From the NCBI GenBank assembly GCA_022796315.1, contig JAAWIL010000008.1, positions 1-26,512 of the forward strand: a stretch of 26,512 bases of DNA, in the 5' to 3' direction. The notes under the pieces were generated by a model that was given only the letters and a program-made list of their open reading frames with translations, was not told where the DNA came from and did not search any database. Below, piece after piece: positions 15,698 to 23,371 of the stretch. This DNA comes from Oscillibacter sp. (lineage in GTDB: Bacteria; Bacillota; Clostridia; Oscillospirales; Oscillospiraceae). Positions within the stretch are counted from its first letter, which is position 1, and the number at the start of each line of letters is the position of its first letter. The position numbers and the translations under genes were made by a program.

Positions 15698-15908
15698 GGC
15701 TGCGATTCCTTCCACTCATAAGATGTTATTGGGACGAGAGCTCTGTCGCGATATAGCCAAAACGGGCAAAGCCCGCTGGCACATATAAATGTGCTGTGTT
15801 CTGCCTATGAAGTCCAACGGCCGTTTTACAGAAGCCCCAGAGGTGAAAAGAGAAGCCATTGCTTCTTTTCAACCGCGGTGACGATATCACAGTCCATTCT
15901 GTCAAGGA
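15698..15908 (-). promoter_or_regulatory. Structured remA-gmk intergenic region
   Basis: This 211-base gap is much longer than others in the block and contains three potential hairpins in leftward order. The first is AAGAAGC with GCTTCTCTT-like arms near 15846-15870. The second is GCACAT/ATGTGC (15779-15794). The third is CGGGC-TTT-GCCCG (15763-15775), followed by TTTT (15759-15762). The last resembles a short intrinsic terminator or attenuator. No clear sigma-A promoter was found, and no convincing gene is present; a 47-codon frame here is discussed under rejected items. Confidence 0.4.
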
Positions 15909-16184
15909 TTATCCCATCATACCGCTTCTGTCGTCTCCCTCCAGGGGGGCCAGCGGTGTCTCCTCCGGCGTAAAGCGCTCCGGGGGCAGCGCCGACAGCA
16001 CCACGTGGTCGCTGTCCATAATGAAAATGGCCGCGGTCTTCCGGCCATAGGTGGCGTCAATCAGCATCCCCCGCTCCCGGCTCTCCTGCACCATCCTCTT
16101 GATGGGGGCGGAGTCCGGACTGACGATGGCCACCACCCGTTCCCGGGTCACCAGGTTTCCAAATCCGATATTGATAAATTCCAT
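15909..16184 (-). CDS. remA: RemA/DUF370 extracellular-matrix regulator
   Basis: This 91-aa protein of the RemA (DUF370) family in B. subtilis forms ring-like oligomers that bind DNA and activate biofilm matrix and osmoprotection genes. The family core is clear: INIGFGNLVTRERVVAIVSPDSAPIKR, then RGMLIDATYGRKTAAIFIMDSDHVVLSA. The C-terminal 20 residues are a variable tail. ATG 16184 follows AAGAGGAATC. The gene sits between yicC and gmk exactly as in B. subtilis. Which genes it controls in this organism cannot be seen here. Confidence 0.94.
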   Translation of the reverse strand: MEFINIGFGNLVTRERVVAIVSPDSAPIKRMVQESRERGMLIDATYGRKTAAIFIMDSDHVVLSALPPERFTPEETPLAPLEGDDRSGMMG

Positions 16185-16265
16185 GATTCCTCTTGATCGG
16201 CTATGTCCTTTGCCTTCCGGTCCATCGCGGAACAGGTTCTCCTGCGCGTTCCAGGTGCCGGGAGG

Positions 16266-17147
16266 TCACTCAATGTTCTGCACCTGCTCGCGCATCTTTT
16301 CCACCTCGGCCTTCAGGCCCACCACCACCTGGGCGATGGCCACGTCGCCGCACTTGGAGCCAATGGTATTGGATTCCCGGTTGACCTCCTGGATCAGGAA
16401 ATCCATCTTTCGGCCCATGGGCTCGTCGGCGCTCAGCATACTCCGCAGCTGGGCCACATGGCTCCGCAGCCGCACCGTCTCCTCGTCCACGGCCACCTTA
16501 TCTGCATAAATCGCGGCCTCGGTCAGAATCCTCTGCTCATCCACAGAGGTGCTCTGGAGAACCTCCTGCATCCGGGCAGTGAGCTTGGCGCGGTACTCGG
16601 CCACCGTCTCCGGGGACCGGGCCTCCACCTGAGCGGTGTAGCGCTCAATCTGCCGCAGCCGGCCCTCGATGTCCTCCGCCAGCTTCTCTCCTTCCACAGC
16701 CCGCATGGCGCTGTGGGCCGCCAGCGCCTCGTCCAGCACCGCGCAGAGATCCCTGCTGACCGTCTCCAGGTCCTCGTCGGCCTTCGTCACCGTCAGCACA
16801 TCCGGAAACCGGGCCAATATCTCCGGCGTCACCCGGTAAGCCGTGGGGCCGCAGACCTCCGCCAGTTCATTCAGAGCCGCGGCATACTGGGCCGCCAGCT
16901 CCCGGTTCACAGCCACCTTGGCCACATCTGCGGCGGAGGCGTCTACGGTGATGAACACATCCACCTTCCCCCGGGAGACCGCGCGCTGCACACGCTGCTT
17001 CACCGCATCCTCCGCGAAGGCATACATCCGGGGCATCTTCACCGCGCAGTCCAAATACCGGTTATTGACGGACCGGACCTCCACGGTGATGTCCCGCCGG
17101 TTCAGGGTCTCCCTCGCCCGGCCATAGCCGGTCATACTCTTAATCAT
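16266..17147 (-). CDS. yicC: YicC/YloC-family endoribonuclease
   Basis: This 293-aa protein of the YicC family has members acting as endoribonucleases that influence RNA stability and stress responses. The N-terminal signature MIKSMTGYGRA and VRSVNNRYLD is intact, as is the C-terminal DUF1732 part (MGRKMDFLIQEVNRESNTIGSK...VGLKAEVEKMREQVQNIE). I chose ATG 17147, preceded by GAGGAGGGAG; the frame extends further upstream into the J-protein gene with no similarity. It precedes remA, a conserved neighbourhood in Firmicutes. Confidence 0.94.
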   Translation of the reverse strand: MIKSMTGYGRARETLNRRDITVEVRSVNNRYLDCAVKMPRMYAFAEDAVKQRVQRAVSRGKVDVFITVDASAADVAKVAVNRELAAQYAAALNELAEVCGPTAYRVTPEILARFPDVLTVTKADEDLETVSRDLCAVLDEALAAHSAMRAVEGEKLAEDIEGRLRQIERYTAQVEARSPETVAEYRAKLTARMQEVLQSTSVDEQRILTEAAIYADKVAVDEETVRLRSHVAQLRSMLSADEPMGRKMDFLIQEVNRESNTIGSKCGDVAIAQVVVGLKAEVEKMREQVQNIE

Positions 17148-17163
17148 CGAATCATCTCCCTCC

Positions 17164-17784
17164 TCAGCAGCAGAAGACCCAGCCGCCGCTGCTGATGATC
17201 GCATAGCTGCAGCACAGGGGCAGGCACAGGTTTCCGCCGCACAGGTCCGTACCGAACTGGCCCCCGCCGGGCCGGTAGACCCGCCGGGTGCCGTTTTCCA
17301 TGAAATCCAGGGCCTGCCGGTACTCCTGGCTGCCAGGGTCCATCTGGCAGGCGGTCTCGTAGTACCGCTTGGCCTCGTCAGCCCAGCCCCGGCGGTAGCA
17401 CACCGCCCCGCGCAAAAAATTCCACTCCGCGTTGTGGTCACTGTAGTTGGCCAGCAGCGCCTCGGCCCGGGTGAGGTTTCCGGTTTGAATGGCAATCCTG
17501 ACCTGCTGGAGGACAGAGGAGGTACTCTGCCCACCGCCGTAGTACTGCTGCTGCTGATAATAGCCCGGCCGGGGCTGCGCGGCGCCGCCTCCGGCTCCGC
17601 GCCGGCGGTTGATCTCCTCATAGGCGGCATTGATCTCTTTCATCTTCTCCTGAGCCAGATCCGCCAGGGGATTGTCGTGGTAGTTGTCCGGATGATACTT
17701 ACGGGCCAGCTCTCGATATGCCTTTTTGATCTCCTCGTCGGAGGCGCTCTCCGACACGCCCAGGGTCAGATAAGGGTCATTCAT
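17164..17784 (-). CDS. J-domain protein with TPR-like region and Cys-rich tail
   Basis: This 206-aa protein has an N-terminal J domain with the HPD motif at 31-33, which should stimulate a DnaK-type chaperone. A Gly/Gln/Tyr-rich linker (about 63-90) follows. Next comes a helical TPR-like stretch (about 93-163) with the pattern AIQTGNLTRAEALLANY...GWADEAKRYYETACQMDP. The C-terminus is short and hydrophobic with six cysteines (182, 187, 191, 192, 205, 206). It is not DnaJ itself, as it lacks the G/F region and the CxxCxGxG zinc repeats. The start overlaps the DUF5685 stop by four bases, and AAGGTG lies upstream. The tail may bind metal or be lipidated or membrane-associated; this is inference. 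Confidence 0.85.
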   Translation of the reverse strand: MNDPYLTLGVSESASDEEIKKAYRELARKYHPDNYHDNPLADLAQEKMKEINAAYEEINRRRGAGGGAAQPRPGYYQQQQYYGGGQSTSSVLQQVRIAIQTGNLTRAEALLANYSDHNAEWNFLRGAVCYRRGWADEAKRYYETACQMDPGSQEYRQALDFMENGTRRVYRPGGGQFGTDLCGGNLCLPLCCSYAIISSGGWVFCC

Positions 17785-18674
17785 ATGGCACCTTCTTCGG
17801 TTTCTTTCTCTATTCCGCGCCGCTGGGCACGGAAGGTTCCATCCAATACGGCCTTTCCCACTTGAAAGAGGCCCGTGTAAATGGTTTTTTCCAGCAGGGG
17901 CCTCCACACGCCGAACTCCCACAGCTCAAAAGCCGCGGCCATGGCGTGAATGGAGTGGTCCAAGGTCGCGGCAAAAGCCTGCCGCGCCTCCGGGGTCCAC
18001 CGGCCGTCCCGGATTCCATAGCGCAGAGCCACAGGGTTGTAGCCCCCGGTCTCTGCGTCCTGGCGGAGATCGTCCGCCGCGTCGATCAGATACACCCACC
18101 GGCCCAGATGGTACAGCAGCTGCTCCAGCACCCGCCGCCGGATGGGGTCCTCCGTCTCCCCGGCGGCACAGGCCAGGAGGGATGCGAAGCAGTCCGCCGC
18201 CCGGTCCATGGAATCGCACTGTTCTTGCTCCAGAGCCTGAAGCTCCGTCAGCTTCTCCCGCACCGTCCGCTCAAAGGCCGGGCGCAGCGCCGCGGCCCGG
18301 CGGCAGGCCGGTTCCAGGACGCCGCCGGCGGCCCGGTACTTCAGGCCCCGGAGCGTCCCGTGGTCCTCCACGGCATCCCGCAGCTGCCAATAGGCCAGAA
18401 TTACACTCTCGTCTGCCGCCAGCTCCAGCGCCCTTCCTCCCCCAAAAAAGTCCCGCCCATGGACAGGATGGAGCACGCACCTCCCATGGCTCACCGCCTC
18501 CTCCCCATCGGAGAGGAGAATGGCCAGATAGGTGAAATCATAGTTCAGGATCATCTGGGCCGCCGGACCATACCGGCTGCCCAGGACATGGCACAGTCCG
18601 CAGTACATCCGGCGGAACCGCGCCGCCTCCTCCGCAGGCAGTTCCTGCAGAGAAGGTCTCACGTAGCCAAACAT
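17781..18674 (-). CDS. DUF5685-family protein, function unknown
   Basis: This 297-aa protein starts MFGYVRPSLQELP. An early RRMYCGLCHVLG motif with C25, C28 and H29 is typical of DUF5685. A further Cys-His segment (SHGRCVLHPVHG) and a helical body follow, including LYHLGRWVYLIDAADDLRQDAETGGYNPV, an acidic-residue arrangement that looks like a metal-binding or isoprenoid-synthase-like helical fold. No signal peptide is present. It overlaps the J-protein gene by four bases and starts three bases after the RseC-like gene. The only purine-rich ribosome site abuts the start codon, so translation is probably coupled to rseC. No function is established for the family. Confidence 0.85.
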   Translation of the reverse strand: MFGYVRPSLQELPAEEAARFRRMYCGLCHVLGSRYGPAAQMILNYDFTYLAILLSDGEEAVSHGRCVLHPVHGRDFFGGGRALELAADESVILAYWQLRDAVEDHGTLRGLKYRAAGGVLEPACRRAAALRPAFERTVREKLTELQALEQEQCDSMDRAADCFASLLACAAGETEDPIRRRVLEQLLYHLGRWVYLIDAADDLRQDAETGGYNPVALRYGIRDGRWTPEARQAFAATLDHSIHAMAAAFELWEFGVWRPLLEKTIYTGLFQVGKAVLDGTFRAQRRGIEKETEEGAI

Positions 18675-18677
18675 TCC

Positions 18678-19088
18678 TCAGAACAGCCGCACAATGGTGA
18701 AGGTCAGTCCTCCCCGGTCCCGAAGGCGGCGGTCATAGCGGATCGCCAGCAGAATCCCCAGGACAAAGCCTGCTCCGGCGGCGGCGTACTGAACCCCCAC
18801 AGCGGCACCCAGGAAAAAGGCCGCCAGGTATCCCAGCAGGAACAGGGCCACCGGAATGGCGTATACCAGCACCACAATGCCCAGCATCTTCCGGGTGCTG
18901 CTCTCCACTACCACCTTCTGCCCCGGCCGCGCGCCGATGGGATTGGAGGCCCGGGCGTGGACCGCCGCGCCGCTGACGCCGCAGCCGGCGCACTCCTCGC
19001 AGTCATGTCCGCAGGCGGACTTGCGGGGCACGGAGACCTCCGCGTACTCCGGGCTTAAAATCCGTTCCACCGTTGCAATCTGGGTCAT
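18678..19088 (-). CDS. RseC/RnfH-associated SoxR-reducing-system family membrane protein
   Basis: This 136-aa protein of the RseC/MucC family has a cytosolic N-terminal part with a cysteine cluster C26-x3-C30-x2-C33-x2-C36. Two transmembrane helices follow (about residues 68-93 and 97-117), then a basic tail. In proteobacteria RseC is tied to SoxR reduction and electron-transfer (Rnf/Rsx) complexes; in Clostridia its role is not defined. ATG 19088 has AGGAGG six bases upstream. It lies ten bases after cdaR and starts a run of three cysteine-containing proteins. Confidence 0.85.
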   Translation of the reverse strand: MTQIATVERILSPEYAEVSVPRKSACGHDCEECAGCGVSGAAVHARASNPIGARPGQKVVVESSTRKMLGIVVLVYAIPVALFLLGYLAAFFLGAAVGVQYAAAGAGFVLGILLAIRYDRRLRDRGGLTFTIVRLF

Positions 19089-19098
19089 ATGGTTCCTC

Positions 19099-20391
19099 CT
19101 ACTCCTCTAAGTCATCATCGGGCTCCGGCGCGGTCTCCTCCTGAATGGTCACCTGTACCTGATAGGTGCCGGAGACGCCCACGTCGCCGGGGGTATTCAC
19201 CTCCACCACGGCGGGCACATTGTAGGTGCCGGAGGCCCCGGAGTAGCTGCTCAGGTCCGCCGTGACCGTGATATCCTCCCCGGTGACGGCGGCCACATCC
19301 TCGGCGGTGCCGAAAATGCTCACATTCAGGCTTCCCGTCAGGATGGTCACCTGCTTGCCGCTGGGGGCGTTGATATGCTGGAAGCGCTCTGTGGTCACGT
19401 GGGCGCGCTCCAGATCCGCGAAGTCAATCTCCAATGTCGCCCGGGTCACGCCGCTGAGGTTCTCGCAGCCCTCGGGCACGATGATGGAGAAGGTATGGCG
19501 CTTGACGTCGCTGCTGTACAGGTCCATCAGATCCAGCTTGCCCAGGGTGATGCTGTTAATTCCCCTCAGCAGCCCCGCCTCGCCGGAGACCGCGATGATA
19601 CCCGGCCGGATCACATAGTCCAGGTTGTCCTCCCGCAGGCCGGGATACTCCTGGAAGTCCACTTCCAATTCCAGGTCCTTGGTGACGTACACAAAGAGAG
19701 AGGCCTGAATCGTCTGTACCGTGGGATGAATCCCGGTGCCGTCCAGCAGCTGGTTGTTCTCGCCATAGTACTGGAAGGACAGGGACTGGGAGATACTCTC
19801 CACCGCGTTCTCCCCGATGTCCAGGGTCACCTTAACGTAGCTGACCGGGTCGATGTCCTCTGACTGTCCCCGGATCTCCAGGGTGGTCTGGGACAGCTGG
19901 GGCTGTCCGGCAGAGTAGCCCTCGGCCACATTGCCCACCAGATCGCAGATCACGTCCACCGTCCGGTTGTTCAGCTCGCTGATATTGACTGTGGCACTGG
20001 TGATGCTGCGCTCTTTAATCATATTGGAGGAAAATCTCCGGTCCAGGAAGCTGGACTGATAGGAGATACTCTGAATGCCGGCGCTCTCCACCTTCGAGAG
20101 GTCCACCACGACCCGGACATCCTCCGGGTCCAGGTGCATCAGCTGGAAGCGGGAGCCCGTCAGCGTCAGGTCCACGGTCTCGCTGCTGCCCTCGGCCAGC
20201 AGCATCAGCCCCCGGTCGGCCAGGCCGGACTCCCCAATATACGTGATCGGAATTCCAGTGAGTTCCACCTCCACCTGCCGGGGGCCGCCGTTGTTGCCGA
20301 AATTATCCACATAGAGCCACACAGCGGCGGCCATCAGAAGAGCCAGCAGAATATAAACGGCCTTGCGCTTCCGCATCCCCTCATTCGGCAT
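19099..20391 (-). CDS. cdaR: CdaA regulator CdaR (YbbR-repeat protein)
   Basis: This 430-aa extracytoplasmic regulator of the diadenylate cyclase CdaA has an N-terminal membrane anchor (AVYILLALLMAAAVWLYV, about 11-28). About four YbbR-type beta repeats follow, and the C-terminus is acidic. I chose ATG 20391, which has GGAGG eight bases upstream within the end of cdaA. A GTG at 20400 and an ATG at 20376 are alternatives with poorer spacing. The 11-base overlap with cdaA indicates coupled synthesis, matching the usual cdaA-cdaR pair. The third common member, glmM, is not in this window. Confidence 0.92.
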   Translation of the reverse strand: MPNEGMRKRKAVYILLALLMAAAVWLYVDNFGNNGGPRQVEVELTGIPITYIGESGLADRGLMLLAEGSSETVDLTLTGSRFQLMHLDPEDVRVVVDLSKVESAGIQSISYQSSFLDRRFSSNMIKERSITSATVNISELNNRTVDVICDLVGNVAEGYSAGQPQLSQTTLEIRGQSEDIDPVSYVKVTLDIGENAVESISQSLSFQYYGENNQLLDGTGIHPTVQTIQASLFVYVTKDLELEVDFQEYPGLREDNLDYVIRPGIIAVSGEAGLLRGINSITLGKLDLMDLYSSDVKRHTFSIIVPEGCENLSGVTRATLEIDFADLERAHVTTERFQHINAPSGKQVTILTGSLNVSIFGTAEDVAAVTGEDITVTADLSSYSGASGTYNVPAVVEVNTPGDVGVSGTYQVQVTIQEETAPEPDDDLEE

Positions 20392-21262
20392 CGCCGCCAC
20401 CTCCGTTCTGCCCGGACCGCAGCAGACCCAGCAGGCTGAAACGCTGCTGCTTGTCCTCCTCGTCCTGCGGAATCAATTCGTTCCGCAGGAGATTTTCCAA
20501 CGTCTCCGGCTTCAGGTGCCGTTTCAGCATTCCGCCCAGGGCCACAGAGATGGAGCCGGTCTCCTCCGACACGATTACGACCACCGCGTCGGAGTTCTCG
20601 CTCATGCCAATGCCGGCCCGGTGACGCATTCCCAGATCCCGGCTCAGGTTCACGTTCTTGCTCAAAGGCAACATACAGCCGGCGGCCAGCACCCGTCCGT
20701 CCCGGACGATCACCGCGCCGTCGTGCATTGGCGCCTTGACAAAGAAAATGTTTTTCAGCAGCTCGCTGGAGACTGAGGCGTCCAGCACCGTGCCGCTGCG
20801 GGCCATGTCGTCCAGCAGGATCTCCCGCTCGAAGACGATCAGAGCCCCGGTGCGGCTTTGGGACATCTCCGAGGAAGCCAGCACCGTCTGGGAAATTGTC
20901 TGCTCCATGGCGCCGCTGACCTCCGCCTTGGCAAAGAAGGCCATGAAGCGGCGGCTGCCCATCTGCTCCAGAATCCGGCGGAGCTCCGGCTGGAACAGGA
21001 TCACCAGCGCCAGCGCGCCCCAGTCCACCATGCGGCTGATGATGAAGTTGATAGAATAAAGCCTCAGCGCTGAGGACAGCGCCAGCGCCGCCAAAAAGAC
21101 GACCAGTCCCTTCAGAAGACTTGCGGCCTTGGTACTCTGCACCAGCAAAAACAGGTGGTACAGTAAAAAAGCCATGATGGCGATATCCAGGAAATCCGTA
21201 ATCTGAAGCATCAGCACGTACCGTCCGGCCGTGGCCAGCAGCTCCGCAAAATTCCATTCCAT
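20381..21262 (-). CDS. cdaA: Membrane diadenylate cyclase CdaA
   Basis: Makes the second messenger c-di-AMP from two ATP, controlling potassium, osmotic and cell-wall homeostasis. The 293-aa product has N-terminal transmembrane helices (about 23-41, 49-68 and 78-91). The DAC domain follows with the DGA motif (181-183) and RHR motif (213-215), both needed for catalysis. I chose ATG 21262 (MEWNFAELL), preceded by GAGGA; the frame runs further upstream to 21355, but that stretch includes the promoter region. A strong promoter lies just upstream, so this is probably the first gene of the long leftward operon. Confidence 0.95.
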   Translation of the reverse strand: MEWNFAELLATAGRYVLMLQITDFLDIAIMAFLLYHLFLLVQSTKAASLLKGLVVFLAALALSSALRLYSINFIISRMVDWGALALVILFQPELRRILEQMGSRRFMAFFAKAEVSGAMEQTISQTVLASSEMSQSRTGALIVFEREILLDDMARSGTVLDASVSSELLKNIFFVKAPMHDGAVIVRDGRVLAAGCMLPLSKNVNLSRDLGMRHRAGIGMSENSDAVVVIVSEETGSISVALGGMLKRHLKPETLENLLRNELIPQDEEDKQQRFSLLGLLRSGQNGGGGDAE

Positions 21263-21304
21263 CCCGGCGTCCTCATCCCTTTCCGCCATTGCACTGATTG
21301 TCTT

Positions 21305-21333
21305 ATTATAGTAAATCCGGCAGTCAAATGCAA
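21305..21333 (-). promoter_or_regulatory. Sigma-A-type promoter for the cdaA block
   Basis: Reading leftward, TTGCAT (21328-21333) and a perfect TATAAT (21305-21310) are separated by 17 bases. This is the only good promoter I find in the 109-base gap between the desulfurase stop and the cdaA start, and the predicted transcript starts about 35 bases before the cdaA ATG. The -35 box is a partial match, so the strength is uncertain. Confidence 0.7.
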
Positions 21334-21371
21334 GGTAAATCAAGGGAAAATTCACGGACTGTTCAGAAAAA

Positions 21372-22496
21372 TCACCCCAGAACCCTGCGGAATCCCTCCA
21401 GAGCCTGGAAGATTTCCGCTCCGGTGTTGAAATCGGAAAAGCTCAGGCGCACCGTACCGGTGTCCAGCGTCCCGGCGCTGCGGTGGGCCAGAGGGGCGCA
21501 GTGAAGCCCCGTCCGAACGGCCACTCCCTGCCGCGTCAGGGCCTGCCCCAGCTCCTCCACGTCCCGCTCCGCAGGCACCACGGAGAGGACGCCGGCCTGA
21601 TCCCGCAGGCCGGGCAGGGCATATACGGTCAAGCCGGGCAGCTCCCGCAATCCCTCCGCCATGGTCAGCGCCAGGCGGCGTTCTCTTTGGCAGATGGACT
21701 CCAGCCCGCGGCGGCGCACGTAGCGGACGCCCTCCAGAAGCCCCGCGATGCCGGGCATGTTGTGGGTGCCGGCCTCCAGCCGGTCCGGCAGGAAGTCCGG
21801 CATCTCCTGCTGGATGGAGAGGCTTCCGGTGCCTCCCTCCAGCAGCGGCTGGACCGGCGCCTTTCCGGCGCACAGCAGCACGCCAGTCCCCTGGGGTCCG
21901 TAGAGCCCCTTGTGCCCCGGCATGGCTGCGAAGGCCGCTCCCAGGGCCGTCATATCCACCGGCAGCACGCCCGCCGACTGGGAGAGGTCCAGAATCAGGG
22001 GGACCCCTCTGGCCCGGCAGATCGCCGCGATCTCCTCCACAGGCTGGATGAAGCCGAAGACGTTGGAGACATGGTTGCAGATGACCGCGTCCGTGCCGGG
22101 TGTCACCAAGCGGTCAAAGGCCTCCGCCACAGCTCCGCGCCGGAACAATGGCGCCGCGGCCACCAGGATCTCCGCCCCCAGGGCGGCCAGGGGCCGGGTG
22201 ACGGCGTTGTGCTCATAACCGGAAATCACCACCCGCCCGCCGGGGGGAACCAGGCTTTTAATGGCCAAATTCAGCGCGTGGGTGGCGTTCAGCGTGAACA
22301 CCACGCCCTCCGGATTCTCCAGATGAAACAGTTCCGCCAGCTCCATGCGGCAGGCAAACGCGGTGTCCGCCGCCGCCATGGCCTCCGGATAGCTCCCCCG
22401 TCCGGGAGAGCTCATGGTGTCCAGGGCCTTCGCCACAGCGGCGGCAACAGAAGGGGGCTTCTGGAAGGTGGTGGCCGCGCTGTCCAAGTAGATCAT
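21372..22496 (-). CDS. Cysteine desulfurase-family PLP enzyme
   Basis: This class-V aminotransferase-fold enzyme of 374 aa is expected to remove sulfur (or selenium) from cysteine (or selenocysteine). It starts MIYLDSAATTFQKPP, has the PLP lysine K196 in AMPGHKGLYGPQG, and the persulfide-forming cysteine C333 in RTGLHCAPLAH. The short N-terminus and AMPGHKG motif resemble the 'cysteine desulfurase family protein' clade often found beside selenium-related genes rather than housekeeping IscS or SufS; this is a judgement by eye. The start overlaps the DUF3343 stop by four bases (ATGA), so the two are translated together and may form a carrier/donor pair. Confidence 0.88.
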   Translation of the reverse strand: MIYLDSAATTFQKPPSVAAAVAKALDTMSSPGRGSYPEAMAAADTAFACRMELAELFHLENPEGVVFTLNATHALNLAIKSLVPPGGRVVISGYEHNAVTRPLAALGAEILVAAAPLFRRGAVAEAFDRLVTPGTDAVICNHVSNVFGFIQPVEEIAAICRARGVPLILDLSQSAGVLPVDMTALGAAFAAMPGHKGLYGPQGTGVLLCAGKAPVQPLLEGGTGSLSIQQEMPDFLPDRLEAGTHNMPGIAGLLEGVRYVRRRGLESICQRERRLALTMAEGLRELPGLTVYALPGLRDQAGVLSVVPAERDVEELGQALTRQGVAVRTGLHCAPLAHRSAGTLDTGTVRLSFSDFNTGAEIFQALEGFRRVLG

Positions 22497-22750
22497 ACGC
22501 GCACCTCCCGATACTCACCGTTCTGGTACAAAAATATTTGAACAGGGTCCAGAGACTCCCTGTGAAGGGCAATCAGTGCCGACGACAGGTCATAGGCCGA
22601 CACCTGCACAATATAGGCGCAGCCCAGCTCCGTCAGATCCCTGGGGGCCCGGGCAATCCGGCAGCGAACTCCCGCGCGCTCCAGCACCCGCTGCATCCGC
22701 TGGGCATAGGTTACGGAGCGGGCTAAGATCAAATAGTGCTCCACAAACAC
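22493..22750 (-). CDS. DUF3343 putative Se/S carrier-like small protein
   Basis: This 85-aa protein matches the DUF3343 type, described as putative selenium/sulfur carrier-like, with an early tyrosine/hydrophobic strand (EHYLILARS), a predicted helix, and a conserved-looking cysteine in ELGCAYIVQV (C44), plus C30. The start is one of two GTG codons: 22750, with a tight AGGAGG spacing, or 22744, with better spacing (about 7). It overlaps the cysteine-desulfurase gene, which suggests it receives sulfur or selenium from that enzyme. No selD or selA is in the window to support a selenium role directly. Confidence 0.8.
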   Translation of the reverse strand: MFVEHYLILARSVTYAQRMQRVLERAGVRCRIARAPRDLTELGCAYIVQVSAYDLSSALIALHRESLDPVQIFLYQNGEYREVRV

Positions 22751-22795
22751 TCCTCCTCTCTACCCAGTTTATGAACCGAGAGAAAAAAGGTGCGG

Positions 22796-22825
22796 CAAAA
22801 GAGGTCCCTCCGAAAGGGGGACCTC
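22796..22825 (-). terminator. Intrinsic terminator after ispF
   Basis: The hairpin GAGGTCCC...GGGACCTC (22801-22825), with a GAAA-type loop on the + strand, is followed in the leftward transcript by TTTT (22797-22800). It closes the carD-ispD-ispF transcript and separates it from DUF3343. Confidence 0.72.
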
Positions 22826-22882
22826 CCTGTGAGAACCTGCTATAAATCCTTTTCATGAGCCCCTCCCGGGGAGACGGGCAAA

Positions 22883-23371
22883 TCAGGGCTCCCGGACCTC
22901 CACCAGAGCCACCGCGTGAGCGGCCATGCCCTCACCGGTCCCGGTAAATCCCAGGCCCTCCTCCGTGGTGGCCTTCACGTTGACCCGCTCCGGGGAAATG
23001 CCCAGGGCGGCGGCCATCTTCTCCGCCATCTGCCGCTTATAGGGGCCCACCTTCGGCGCCTGGGCCAGGAGCGTGGCGTCGATGTTCCCCACGGCGATTC
23101 CCCGCTTCTCCAGACGGTGCCCCACCTCCGCCAGCAGCTTCAGGCTGGAGATCCCCTTGTAGGCGGGGTCCGTATCCGGGAACAGCTCTCCAATGTCTCC
23201 CAGTCCGGCCGCGCCGCAGAGGGCGTCCATCACCGCGTGGGTCAGCACGTCCGCGTCGGAGTGCCCCAGCAGTCCCTTTTCCCAGGGAATCTCCACGCCC
23301 CCCAGCACCAGGGGCCGGCCGGCCGTGATCCGGTGGACGTCATACCCCTGTCCAATCCGCAGTCCGGTCAT
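22883..23371 (-). CDS. ispF: 2-C-methyl-D-erythritol 2,4-cyclodiphosphate synthase
   Basis: This MEP-pathway enzyme cyclises the CDP-ME 2-phosphate intermediate. The 162-aa product has RIGQGYDVHR with metal ligands D11 and H13, GHSDADVLTHAVMDALCG with H45, and the C-terminal ATTEEGLGFTGTGEGMAAHAV. Its length is typical. The start overlaps the ispD stop by four bases (ATGA), so the two are co-translated, matching the common IspD-IspF pairing. Confidence 0.97.
   Translation of the reverse strand: MTGLRIGQGYDVHRITAGRPLVLGGVEIPWEKGLLGHSDADVLTHAVMDALCGAAGLGDIGELFPDTDPAYKGISSLKLLAEVGHRLEKRGIAVGNIDATLLAQAPKVGPYKRQMAEKMAAALGISPERVNVKATTEEGLGFTGTGEGMAAHAVALVEVREP

Noticed and set aside
15716..15859. 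47-codon - strand frame in the remA-gmk gap (MASLFTSGASVKR...)
   Set aside because: The ribosome site is weak (AAAAGAAG), the codon use is atypical, the frame runs through hairpins, and the peptide has no recognisable features; more likely non-coding regulatory sequence.
22590..22856. 88-codon - strand frame crossing the ispF terminator
   Set aside because: It reads through an intrinsic terminator and overlaps DUF3343 in another frame; no ribosome site or similarity.
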